Shown one piece after another: positions 60,001-64,000 of a stretch of 64,000 nucleotides of DNA; the first letter of the stretch is position 1; every line of letters starts with the position of its first letter. The stretch comes from Bacteroidota bacterium (GTDB lineage: Bacteria; Bacteroidota; Bacteroidia; Bacteroidales; JACABE01). The notes under the pieces were generated by a model, which worked only from the letters and a program-made list of their open reading frames with translations, did not search any database and was not told the DNA's origin. The DNA is taken from NCBI GenBank assembly GCA_013377005.1, contig JACABE010000001.1, forward strand, positions 20,486 through 84,485, in the 5' to 3' direction. Made by a program: the position numbers and the translations under genes.

Positions 60001-63000
60001 GATTTTACTGCACAAAATACTGTTCAATATACTATATTACCTGGCACAACAAGTATAAATATTCCAATAGATGTTCTTGGAGATTTAGTCACAGAACTAA
60101 GCGAATCATTTACAGGTACTATTTCTCTTGTGAATGCTAACGGTCAACAGATATATATTGGTACAGCTACAGCAACAGGAACTATAAACGATGATGACGC
60201 AGCTATAATAAATGTAAACAATGTTTCACAAGTTGAGACAAATAGCGGAACTACAATTTTTAACTTTACTGTCACGTTATCAAATGTTTCAGATGCTCCG
60301 GTTACGGTTAATTATGCAACTTCTAACGGAACTGCTACTACAGCAGATCTTGATTATATTGATACTGGTGGATTATTGACATTTGCACCAGGTGAAACTA
60401 CAAAGAATGTAAGTGTTACAGTTTATGGTGATACTAAGTTAGAATTAGACGAAACCTTCCATTTGAATTTAAGTAATTTAGATAACAATGGACGAGCTAT
60501 AACATTGGGTTCAAATGGTCTTGGAACCATCCTTAATGACGATGCTGCAACATTAGCAATAAACAATGTTGCTATTACAGAAGGCAACAATGGCACATCA
60601 AATCTAACATTTACAGTAACACATAGTGGAAGTACGCTAGATACACCATTTACGGTAGATTATTCAACTGCTGACGGTACAGCAACAACTGCTGATCTTG
60701 ATTATGTTTTTACTTCTGGAACTCTTAATTTTAGTGGCACTACAAGCGAAGTTCAAACATTTAATGTTCCAATTATTGGTGACAAAAAAGTTGAATTAAA
60801 TGAAGTATTTTCTGCTATTTTAAATAATATACAAGCAGGTGGTAGAAATATTACAATTGCAACCGGCACAGGTACAGGTACAATTATTAATGATGATCAT
60901 GCACCTGTAGTTTCGGATGTATTAAAAACAGGAACTCAAAATGTAACACTTCCTTTTGCTTCAATAGATTTTACTTCTAAATTTAGCGATGTAGATAGCG
61001 ATACTTTGGTGAAAATTAAAGTTGTTAGCTTACCTGCAAACGGAACACTAAAACTTAGTGGAGTTAATGTAACAGCAGGAGATGTGATTACATTTGCTAA
61101 TCTTCCAAATATTACATTTGTTCCAAATACAAACTGGAACGGTGTTACAATTTTTGATTGGAATGCTTCAGATGGAACAAATTGGGCTGCTATTAATGAG
61201 CAAGTAATTATTACAATTAATGCAGTAAATATTCCTCCGGTTGCGGTAAATGATGTTGCCTCAACAAATGAAAACACAGCTGTTAGTTTTCCTATCTTAA
61301 CTAACGATTATGATCTTGATGGTTCATTAGCCAACTATACAGTGGATTTAGATCCTTCTACTTCTGGACAACAGTTAAGTTATACTGTTGCAGGACAAGG
61401 AACATTTACTGTTGATTTAGCAGGCATTGTAACATTTACACCGGTATTAAATTATCATGGCACTACAACTCCAATAAACTATACGGTAAAAGATAATTCA
61501 GGTGCAACTTCTAATATTGCAACCATTACTGTTACAGTTTATTCGATAAATCATCCTCCAGTAATTTATAATGAGAGTATCAGTTTATGTCAGGGTGCTA
61601 CTATAACAGGCAATGTTCTTGTAAATGGAGACTATGATCCAGACGGAACAACTTTAACTGTAGTAACTACTTTAGTAAGTGCTCCTGCTTATGGAACCTT
61701 TACGATAAATGCTGCCGGAGATTATAATTATGTTTCAGACGCAAACTATTATGGAACTGTTAAAGCCATTGTATCTGTCTGTGATAATGGAACACCAGGA
61801 ATTGCATGTAAGAATGATACTGTACTTATAGTAATTAATCAAAAAGTTACCGCCAATGCCGGACCTTCACAATTTTTATGTGGAACAAATAATACTTTCT
61901 TAATTGGAAATGATCCAACTCCTGGTACAGGATATTGGACTCTTGTTTCTGGGCTTGGTATGCCGATGACATTCCCACCATCAGGAAGTACAGCAATTGC
62001 ATTTAACTTAATTACAAGTAATACACCTTATATATTTAAATATACAATTGTGAATGCTAACTGTTCTACTAATGATACAATAAGCATTTATAATTATATG
62101 GCTCCATCTGCAGCTTATGCTGGAGTTGATAAGCAGCTTTGTGTTAGTTCTGGAAGTACATCCACCAATATGACAGCTTCTGCACTTTCAAGCGGAACAG
62201 GAACTTGGTCGCAAATTATAGGTCCGAATTCTGCAGTGATTGCTAATACTTCAAGTGAAACAACTTTGGTAAGCAATCTTATTACAGGATTCTATACATT
62301 TAGATGGACAAGTAGTAATGGAGTTTGCTTATCAAATTATGACGATGTAAATATTACAGTAAATAATCAAGCGTCTGTTTATGCAGGTGCTGATGCAAGA
62401 ATTTGTCAAACTACAGCTTCTTATGTTATTTCTGATGCAACGGCAAGCAATGCTTTAACATTAAATTGGTCAACCACAGGAACAGGATCTTTTAATAATA
62501 CTACAGCAATACATCCAACGTATACTCCAAGTGCAGCAGATATAACTTCAGGTACAGTATCTCTCATTTTAACTGCTACTTCAGGAAATGGTTGTGTAAA
62601 TTCAGTAGATACAATGAACTTGATTATAGAGCCAAAAGCTACAGCAAATGCTGGAAGCACAGCCAGTATATGTTCATCAGCAAGTTCTTATATCGTAAGC
62701 GGAGCCACTGCAACTAACTATTCTTCTTTATTATGGACGGCTTCTGGTACTGGGATTTTAACTAACGAAACTACACTTACACCAACTTATACTTTTGGAG
62801 CTGGGGAAACAGGTGCAGTAACTCTAACTTTAACAGCACATAAACTTGGAATAGTATGTAGTGATGCAGTTAGCACAACAGTACTTACAATTGTGCCAGC
62901 TACAACAGCAAATGCAGGTACTGATACAATAATTTGTGAAGGATCAACCTTTACTCTTTCCGGTTCATCAGCATCTAATTATACTTCCTTATTGTGGTCA

Positions 63001-64000
63001 ACATGCAGTAATGGGTGCGGTAATTTTAGCAATCCTACTTCAATACATCCAATAATTACACCTTCAGCTTCCGATATATTGAATGGTTATGTAGTTCTTA
63101 AATTAACTGCAAATTCAGGAAGTGTATGTTCTTCTGTTACTTCACAGATGACACTAAGTATTTCAAAACAAGCACGTGTAGGTGCTGGAAATGATGCAAC
63201 AATTTGTCAAGGTTCCAGCTATACATTATTTGGTTCAACACAAGCAAATGCAGCAAGTTTGAAATGGACGAGTAATGGTGATGGAATATTTACCGATAGT
63301 ATTAGTTTGCATCCAGTTTACACTCCTGGCAATACTGATATTGCTTCAGGTACTGTTTCTTTAATACTAACAGGACAGTCAGCGTCACCTTGTTTTGTAG
63401 CGAAAGATACCATGGTGCTTTCTATTATCAAGTCACCAACAGCTTATGCAGGTACAGATACTATAATTTGCTCAGGTACATCTTCTGTTTCACTTACAGG
63501 AACCTCGTCTTTAAATGCTACTTCTTATCAGTGGACAACTTCAGGTACGGGAACTTTTACAAATCAATATTCACTTACAAACGCAACCTATTTACCAAGT
63601 GCATCTGACAAATTATCAACACAACTACAATTGACTTTAATGGCAAGTAATAGCTGTGGTATAGCAACAGATGTTAAAGTTTTAGCAATATCACCTAAAG
63701 CAGCAGCTTCCGCAGGACCTAATGCTTCAATATGTTTTGGAAATGTATTTGTGATGTCTGGAGCAACAGCCGCTAATTATGATAGTATCACTTGGTCAAG
63801 TACTGGCGGTACATTTAATAATGTTCATTCTTTAAACCCAACATTTACTGCAACAACCACAGGTGCTATTACAATCACATTAACAGCTACAGCTTATAGT
63901 GGTTGTCAAAATGCAGTATCTTCGATGATATTAAATGTAACACCTTTACCAATACTAACCTCAACAATCATAGCTAATACCACATGTAATGCGTCAGTAG
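42034..64000 (+). CDS. Giant modular surface adhesin (HYR, Calx-beta, cadherin-like and PKD-like repeats); 3' end beyond window
   Basis: At least 7322 codons with no in-frame stop; the gene runs off the right edge. An N-terminal signal peptide of about 40 residues ends VQQVTAQ; an internal ATG at codon 18 (42085) would give a shorter, more usual signal. Domain order by residue: Ig/SprB-like region 42-219; about 45 HYR-type units 220-4169; three units with an NWN(I/V)(P/N)QT motif 4170-4533; 15 Calx-beta units 4534-6289; cadherin-like/VCBS-like units 6290-6606; eight PKD-like units 6607-7306; then the start of a SprB-like unit (SxIxxNxTCN). Recurrent TDNC, WTxxDxxGN and NDD motifs suggest calcium-stabilised beta-sandwiches. 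No enzymatic domain is visible. By analogy with SprB/RemA-type adhesins it should be exported by the T9SS, whose SprE/PorW component is in the window; the sorting signal would be in the unseen part. The best comparison is other HYR/Calx-beta giants of Bacteroidota. Confidence 0.95.
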   Translation, partial: MEKNLQFTHEQKMNAGKMFSVKLFFGIIIFLMIIVQQVTAQSVLYSVGNTSICYGDSATLAVNVDGGAEPYTVVYSDGTNSFTLTNYYSNDVSGDKPIRISPASNKTYSLVSVTFGGGISLDVSSATVSITVNPLPSAISVTTNPVRPVCPNVNFTISASATNGSTYELWNASNTSLIGSMPYTTNIGSSTNYYVKAVSSATPACTTSQAYTVSIDTTKPTISCPSNQNLNTNTSSCNATLPDYTSSVTVHDNCTADGSITKTQSPVSGTTLTGGHNSTQLVTITATDASGNSRSCSFTITVKDTEIPAISGTATTGSKNTDNSQCYYTVSGTEFDPTTVTDNCGILKRTYKINSGSEVGTNASTSLAGVQLSKGTNVILWKAYDINGNTNTWTFTITVVDNQKPLITNCPANQNLSMTNNLCTAQLPNYISTLGIIATDNCGSGSLNWTQLPSAGTILSGGNGSTQLITIIATDVSGKSDTCTFTITVRDVQKPTISCPSNISQNVGSGICGAVVNYSTPVGIDNCTGVSTDQILGLASGSTFPVGVTTNRFKVTDAAGNVDSCSFTVTITDNVLPTISCPGNITVSATSGSCGAIVNYSTPEGTDICPGATTIQTAGLASGSIFPVGVTTNRFRVTDASGNKDSCSFTVTVTDNEKPVILNCPSNISQANTPNQCSAIVTWTEPTATDNCTAAGSLVWTKSRTPGSVFPVGVTTVTYTVKDAANNVSDTCRFTVTVSDTTRPVIIGTPINVVKSNDLNLCTATVTWTEPTATDNCTASGNLVWTKSHTPGSAFPVGVTTVTYTAKDAANNISFPYSFTVSVNDNQKPVIVNCPSNISVPFTSGTCGAMVTWTEPTATDNCTATANLVWTKSHTPNSYFPKATTTVTYTVKDAANNTSNTCSFNVTVSGNEAPVARCKPQTLYLNASGLATLTANDVDNNSTDDCGIMSRTISKSLFNCSNIGTNTVVLSIKDSTNNTSTCDATVTVLDTIRPVISTSAVSSNVNTVTGYCYYTVLGSEFDPIVTDNCVGSVLSYTVTGSTTLSGTGTLAGKQLLKGANVISWNAVDASGNTSNVLTFTKTVIDNQAPTITGIGNKTRTTTNTANCGYVTIGNEFDVVANDNCGTGSLVMSYTINAGTPVVANTLNGVLFPVGSNDVVWTVSDGVNTRTTSFKVVVADDDAPVITQLPDIHISTSGSCGAVATWTEPTVSDNCMVTVFSQTYGPVSGSTFNVGNNVVEYWAKDAAGNIGWMVFHVIVSDLTPPVLTCPFTTISKSSDTNSCFYVVKGTEFNPTVMDDCPGTIIKNSYDSTSTLAGRPLMVGTHLITWTATDTSGNSSSCTMEIIVTDDQAPSFTPPTGHYDVYTDGGKCYYTVPDTYLDPHNLMDNCSAYSPTYVVTKNSVVVKTGSSTLSGWEVPKDNDNDYSIVWRFSDTHGHTIQSEPVTLRVRDNQAPSFNCHGNEIRTTIGSSCEYSVVGNEFDPSNFTDNCDNTFSISYKIDGGVAVVDTTLAGKVLAVGLHVIKWTVTDQSGNSSVCSFNVRIRDNELPIISPVTNQTRFAPVGICSYTAVGNEFDPNTVSDNCGLQTLVNNQNGNSTLANYEFPVGITVVVWTATDISGNSTIMQYLVTVKDTIPPAYDIAQTASKNTSPISCYYTTVGTEFDPQNITDNCTHSNYYVVNDYNNYTSLAYAQFPVGTTNVVWTVKDVYGNERKDTIAITVTDNTYPVIACPSTTYTRVVDQGHNYYTVGNNEFKPIATDNCTFTYTNNITGTLPLTGVQLTPGNHIIVWTAVDAHGNTTTCNVIVDVVTSLYPPITCVGDQSRNASGVCDFTVVGTGFNATSTSTAATLINDYNHTNTLNGAVFPYGTTFVTWTASQTVAGILYTNTCSFYVTVNDNESPVITPQADITVNNNSGCYATGVSLGTPTVSDNCGVNTYNNNAPTVYPIGVTNVTWWIQDIHGNTSTAIQKVTVRDTVPPTITCPGSFCREADDNEGDHYTVTGNEFKPDMWENCSNPTTYTNSYNGLNSLAGVNLPLGTTNITWTATDAAGNIASCLVSVVVSNTSNPPVTCHGNQSRNTDPTVCTYTVQGTEFDVSTTATPPPTLTYTNSFNGTSTLAGAVFPKGTTNVVWTVSDGTNNNICCSFNVYVYDNEKPVVSWPANLTLYVGTGSCTVAGVDVGVPTATDNCDAPSSISNSRTPNWTTFPLGITSVYWTAWDNNINNISYHTQTVNVVDTIRPIISCPSSRYYRQFNNSEENYYTVVGSEFTPPVNENCSLSSYINDLNGTGNLNGTHLSIGDHTIKWIATDVSGNKDSCNIYITVVDSLKPIIRCPDDLFQKTGINNCSYTIAGTSLDAQILNLSIIPGRTLTHNYTAAPYDTTLNGAVFPKDTITVTWTAKQTINGIEYTSTCSHVIGVADTVRPIIYPLPSDTIVNVDPGSCTKVMTLPTISTTDNCGVLAITNNAPSTFLMGNTNVRWQVVDSSGNTTVYNQKVTVNDNEPPIITGCPTSTLTAQASGGNCKAIVSWPPLIATDLCSGMLSFTSTHSPGTFFNIGTTHVTYTAIDKKNNTSTCTFDVVVSDQNPTISCISDTVRKTTSGLCSYKVYGNEFDPISFDDNCTVASLTYRFVNPITGLTVSGSNSMSGVTIPRGIIDQGPIPITWTVTDNNSNTASCTFNLSLLDREAPIIVVPENQVRFTDLHKNYYTAIGSELDTVTAHDNCGIVTYLANNIVLPNASLGGHQFPLGLNTIVWTARDDNSNESSSNFYLYILDNESPRFTDSAYNTTAYASAGSCGAYVNYIAPAYIDNVTSTSNLMVTINPPTAVSGSLFPIGVTTVTYTVQDSSFNSISYSFDVTVIDTVHPTITCPPGSPFERNTLPNLGNYYAQGTEFDPIAYLDNCSAYIINTETNFHTLSGAYFPIGTHDIIWTVSDSSGNTASCPITVIIKDVEPPHITTCPNTSIANENNDLGYCYYTVDGADHDPITFSDNSTLWKLTYSISGGVQDVGTDLTTTLAGAQIPVGTLLDTTTIVTWKLWDINGNIDSSCKVVFKVTDIEPPSINLVGTQTRFTDAGQPDYTAKIGDGWDPIINDNCAVEKLTYILDATTLVGTDFTTSIVGEHLTVGTHNVVWTVTDIHGLTNTGNYDIIVQDTTPPIAICNPITVYLNDLGNYTLTSANIDSIALGSNDPNGIQSLIVTPNYFNCIAVGSNTVNLTVTDTYGNISHCDAIVTVIDTIRPVANCQNITVQLDAFGDAQISSSQLDNGSYDNCEIQSIIASQTDFTCSDVGDKTVTLTVTDVNGNVSTCNAIVTVQDLLPPTAVCKNIDLYLDVNGLATITGTSIDNGSYDNCSNVNLAVSKSIFDCSNIGENTDTLRITDAGGNYSACTSIVTVMDTIRPLVICKNITILLDATGHATITAADINNSSSDNCAIATMIASKTNFDCTNVGSNTVTLTVTDVNGNVSNCDAIVTIEDIPPVAICKNATVHLNSLGQATITTTDVNNGSNDACGAVNLSINKSNFNCTNVGANPLTNTVTMTVTDVNNIQSSCPALVTVIDTVRPSAICQAVTVYLDGSGNASITAEQVDNGSNDACGIQSISVNPSTFTCSNRGSNTVTLTVTDVNGNINTCNTTVTVTDSIKPIASCKNITVQLSALGTASITGASINLGSTDNCGIASLTASPNSFNCSNIGSSFPVTLTVTDVAGNTSTCISTVTVGDTVKPNAICKNITIYLDATGNISIADSSINNGSNDACGIASIVASKKTFTCADKGANSVTLTVTDNNENISSCVSTVTVLDNLKPIYTLCPSNKIVSTDNGLCTYTHHDITWDATATDNCAVTSLTYNLTGVTSGTGTTLNNVVFNKGLTTVTWTASDASGNTQTCSYTVTVNDNENPVAICKAASVYLDINGQVIVQPSVINNNSTDNCGIVTYLVSKNDTTYSNTVSYNCSELSTHTIYLKVIDAAGNYHICSSMVTVLDTIAPVPTSLADKVVSTAINSCTYTNTNVIWNAIDNCDPNPTITFSLSGVTDNTGITDFTTLNGVVFNKGTTLVTWTTSDASGNHGISTFNVIVNDSINPTIECPGNLSQNVAIAGATSAFVPTIANPTYDDNCAVVKLTYALTGATSVSAQLSGINTINSGTFNLGTTTIKYIAYDAAGNTDTCTFKVTINALPDDAITVDTALIITYEDQTRGPATFKVVLPFKPTGTVCMNAKTTDTTEAKINTTNNRSGTVDSTMFCFNETNWNIPQTIYVFGIDDFIDDDTIPYTIVLTINENHTDIGSGYFFANPADVNGINIDNDTAGVIVSPISNHTTEAGGTATFTIVLKTEPVANVSFNLTSNDLTEGYIIGPSDSLVTFTPANWNIPQTVTVKGKDELFVDGNVAYTIITSNAISTDPKYSNMVADDVAAINDDNDIPGFIVSAISNHTTEGGGTATFTVRLTSQPATDLTNYVVLVNMVSNDTTEGSVTPIPLTFTAADWNINQTVTVHGIDDIIVDGNIPYTIVLTVDTAGTTDPIYKPLNPNDVNAINNDNDTARLAINNVRQLELNSGTSNFEFTVTHTGAEVPGGYTVTWYTQNSSPVSASFPSDYAGTGGTLSFTGAVGETKTIDIVVNGDTRVEPDETFRVVLSSVNSGGRSVLIPAIGKVGIGTILNDDGATFAINDVSITEGNSGTQLLNFTVTLSEDVESPNPITVDYVTSNGNAIAGEDYVNKTGTLSFTGSKNETKTISVTINGDTKVELNETFNVLLSNIQSVGLPDSILSSVTFLKATGIGTINNDDAATVSINSVTHNEGNSGTTSYDFTVTLSNPSDTITTVNYTTVDGTATTADLDYTANSGILTFAAGETTKTITVLVNGDTKVELNEAFTVALSGLVANGRNITLPVGTATGTGTITNDDAATLAIDNVSITEGNSGTSVLTFTVTHSGGSIDVPFSLDYATANGTAKTTDGDYVSKTGTLNFSGTSGETQTINVTINGDTKVELNEAFTVGLSNLLASGRNITIATGTGTGTILNDDAATVNINNVSQYETNTGTTNFNFTVSLTNASDTIVTVKYATANGTATTANNDYTAKSNQTLTFAAGETSKTVAIVVKGDLIVELDETFTVGLSTLVNNGRNISLGTVTGTGTILNDDSATVNITNTVIHDEGNSGNTMYIYTISLTQASDTNVLVNYATTDGTATTADNDYTLNSGTLTFAPGQTTKYDTVLVKGDTKVELNETYTVGLSNLVNNRRTITIGNATGTGTITNDDAAVISISGFTVNEAAGTATYTITMDKAVQTPFTIDFATANNTALAESDYTAISSTLTFGGANPLVQTVTVNIIDDNLVEPTETLFGIISNKLDAANQSVTFFGGGSSTQATGTITDNDVATIAINDVTVNEADGIATFTVTLTGNVQNNFTFNYSTADNTAVSASDYTAIGLTQLTFGGANSNIQTFNVPITNDNIAEAIENYKINLTNLNKNSQTGISFSDSLGIGTIIDNDTVHLVLHGFTVTETDGTQTQNFYVSQSIASQSAITLLFGTTDGTATSTSDYTSQSSVGVTLPASSTSNVNVSATTIAGDLIAEPTEAFTGTITLNNINGQNVVIDTSTATGTILDNDIITINLAGFTVTETEGTQTKNFVVSMNHSAQYDIVLTFSTANGTALAGNDFNALTDTVITIPAGVISVNIPVSILGDLVVEPQEAFTGSITLTNANNQQATVGTNTVTATINDNDHSSLAITGFTVNENAGTTTYTITQVGTVQNNLTVHFATSNITAYAGSDYTAVSQTLTFGSSNPLVQYVTIPIIDDNLVEPTETLLGTISNLDSNYQAVSIVKDTAIGTILDNDTARIAINDVIVKENEGPAVYTVTLTGNIQDALTLSYTTNDITALNPSDYTTTTGTVTFPAGSLSGATLPISVPIIDNSIAEPTEYYHVDLSNIVCTGASLFTDNQGLGTILDNDTVTTINLAGFTVTETNGTVSHNFVATMNIPAQDPVIISFTTTNGTAGASDFTAQNTVQYTILPGTTSINIPIDVLGDLVTELSESFTGTISLVNANGQQIYIGTATATGTINDDDAAIINVNNVSQVETNSGTTIFNFTVTLSNVSDAPVTVNYATSNGTATTADLDYIDTGGLLTFAPGETTKNVSVTVYGDTKLELDETFHLNLSNLDNNGRAITLGSNGLGTILNDDAATLAINNVAITEGNNGTSNLTFTVTHSGSTLDTPFTVDYSTADGTATTADLDYVFTSGTLNFSGTTSEVQTFNVPIIGDKKVELNEVFSAILNNIQAGGRNITIATGTGTGTIINDDHAPVVSDVLKTGTQNVTLPFASIDFTSKFSDVDSDTLVKIKVVSLPANGTLKLSGVNVTAGDVITFANLPNITFVPNTNWNGVTIFDWNASDGTNWAAINEQVIITINAVNIPPVAVNDVASTNENTAVSFPILTNDYDLDGSLANYTVDLDPSTSGQQLSYTVAGQGTFTVDLAGIVTFTPVLNYHGTTTPINYTVKDNSGATSNIATITVTVYSINHPPVIYNESISLCQGATITGNVLVNGDYDPDGTTLTVVTTLVSAPAYGTFTINAAGDYNYVSDANYYGTVKAIVSVCDNGTPGIACKNDTVLIVINQKVTANAGPSQFLCGTNNTFLIGNDPTPGTGYWTLVSGLGMPMTFPPSGSTAIAFNLITSNTPYIFKYTIVNANCSTNDTISIYNYMAPSAAYAGVDKQLCVSSGSTSTNMTASALSSGTGTWSQIIGPNSAVIANTSSETTLVSNLITGFYTFRWTSSNGVCLSNYDDVNITVNNQASVYAGADARICQTTASYVISDATASNALTLNWSTTGTGSFNNTTAIHPTYTPSAADITSGTVSLILTATSGNGCVNSVDTMNLIIEPKATANAGSTASICSSASSYIVSGATATNYSSLLWTASGTGILTNETTLTPTYTFGAGETGAVTLTLTAHKLGIVCSDAVSTTVLTIVPATTANAGTDTIICEGSTFTLSGSSASNYTSLLWSTCSNGCGNFSNPTSIHPIITPSASDILNGYVVLKLTANSGSVCSSVTSQMTLSISKQARVGAGNDATICQGSSYTLFGSTQANAASLKWTSNGDGIFTDSISLHPVYTPGNTDIASGTVSLILTGQSASPCFVAKDTMVLSIIKSPTAYAGTDTIICSGTSSVSLTGTSSLNATSYQWTTSGTGTFTNQYSLTNATYLPSASDKLSTQLQLTLMASNSCGIATDVKVLAISPKAAASAGPNASICFGNVFVMSGATAANYDSITWSSTGGTFNNVHSLNPTFTATTTGAITITLTATAYSGCQNAVSSMILNVTPLPILTSTIIANTTCNASV
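42691..54540 (+). repeat. About 45 tandem HYR-type units in the giant adhesin
   Basis: Units of about 80-100 codons join at a linker of type TV.D...P.I.CP. Three sub-types alternate. Type A: canonical HYR with SCGAxVxWxEPTATDNC and TFPVGVTTVTYTVKDAAGN. Type B: a YTVxGxEFDP opening, then DNC, then ST(L)AG...(F)P(V)GTT.V.WT..D.SGN. Type C: a short ~80-codon unit with (A)ICKNITVYLDATGxATI, NNGSxDNCGI and NVGSNTVTLTVTDVNGN, concentrated at 51484-53420. All keep the DNC cysteine. Confidence 0.9.
54541..55632 (+). repeat. Three NWN-PQT-type Calx-beta-related units
   Basis: Each has (N)HTTE(A/G)GGTATF (the first is degenerate), an (N/D)WNI(P/N)QT motif, a D(D/E)..VDG...YTI motif and ends in DxNxINNDND. 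This is a common adhesin module allied to Calx-beta. Confidence 0.8.
55633..60900 (+). repeat. Fifteen tandem Calx-beta units
   Basis: Each unit of 100-120 codons opens with A.(L/V).I.(N/D)V..(T/N)E.(N/G)SGT or G(F)TVTE..GT, has NYATANGTA(T)TADxDYT, FAAGETxKT, VELNETFTVxLSN and closes with GTGTI(L/T)NDDA. The units fall into two families: TEGNSGT-type (55633-57780 and 60190-60900) and FTV(T/N)E-type (57781-60190). Calx-beta domains bind calcium in the linkers. Confidence 0.88.
60901..61851 (+). repeat. Three cadherin-like/VCBS-like units
   Basis: Units start APVVSDVLK, PPVAVNDVASTNENT and PPVIYNESISL and share the PxAxND, DVDSDT or DYDLDG/DYDPDG and FTPxxNYxGT patterns of cadherin-like tandem adhesin domains. 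Confidence 0.7.
61852..63951 (+). repeat. Eight tandem PKD-like units
   Basis: The AG in xAGxDxxIC begins at 61861, 62122, 62386, 62653, 62917, 63187, 63451 and 63715, so the period is 261-270 bp (about 88 codons). Each holds a LxWTxxGTGxF motif and (T)YTPSAxD. They resemble PKD/Ig-like domains in gliding-type adhesins. Confidence 0.85.

Noticed and set aside
42691..63951. Regular repeats resembling a CRISPR array
   Set aside because: The repeat period is 240-360 bp, coding and in frame, with no short direct repeats or unique spacers.
1..64000. tRNA, rRNA, insertion sequences, prophage
   Set aside because: No tRNA-like clover, rRNA stretch, transposase or phage gene was recognised on either strand; short RNAs could be missed by eye.

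Overview
The window is a low-GC piece of a Bacteroidota (Bacteroidetes) chromosome. The evidence is: secreted proteins ending in type IX secretion (T9SS) type A sorting domains (YPNP ... KGIY-V ... KF/KL), a SprE/PorW-like T9SS lipoprotein, TAnnTTTG promoter -7 boxes a short distance before many start codons, little sign of Shine-Dalgarno sites, and typical neighbours such as bactofilin followed by AtpZ. No rRNA, tRNA, CRISPR array, transposase or phage gene was seen. The exact genus cannot be told from the sequence.

Layout. 1-3.1 kb: a partial endonuclease/exonuclease/phosphatase family protein (minus strand), a small DUF4833-like secreted protein and a secreted SGNH hydrolase with a sorting domain. 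3.1-6.75 kb: a three-gene minus-strand operon for a biotin-dependent acyl-CoA carboxylase (biotin carboxylase, biotin carrier, carboxyltransferase). 6.75-10.25 kb: a DUF1456 protein and a secreted beta-propeller protein, set among two copies of a 127/128 bp inverted-repeat element and what looks like a decayed locus. 10.25-21.6 kb: housekeeping genes on the plus strand: TonB-like protein, Mfd, CysS, M28 peptidase/glutaminyl cyclase, SprE/PorW, bactofilin, AtpZ, an AtpI-like membrane protein and a small periplasmic protein. 21.8-35.6 kb: a T9SS cargo region with two cleaved-adhesion-type proteins sharing a nearly identical C-terminal domain, a MORN/YwqK-repeat protein, two back-to-back gingipain-like C25 proteases and a small secreted protein. 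35.7-39.8 kb: a minus-strand operon of two PH-domain membrane proteins and a ribosomal-protection-like GTPase. 39.9-41.6 kb: a lipoprotein of the DPP III (M49) family.

41.6-64 kb: the most striking part. A single open frame starts at 42034 and runs, without an in-frame stop, past the end of the window: at least 7322 codons. It encodes a modular cell-surface adhesin with about 45 HYR-type units, 3 NWN-PQT-type and 15 Calx-beta units, cadherin-like units and 8 PKD-like units. Its control region is unusual: two tandem copies of TGTAAG-N6-CTTACA, 22 bp apart centre to centre, lie over the -33 region of a TATATTTG promoter; directly downstream comes a 19-codon leader ORF whose stop codon is buried in a hairpin. 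This looks like dedicated regulation of a very costly protein and is the best candidate here for an undescribed system.

How the genes fit together: SprE/PorW is part of the T9SS that would export the sorting-domain proteins, the two C25 proteases and (if its unseen C-terminus carries a sorting signal) the giant adhesin. The T9SS cargo set suggests a surface-attached or predatory/degradative lifestyle; that last step is inference.
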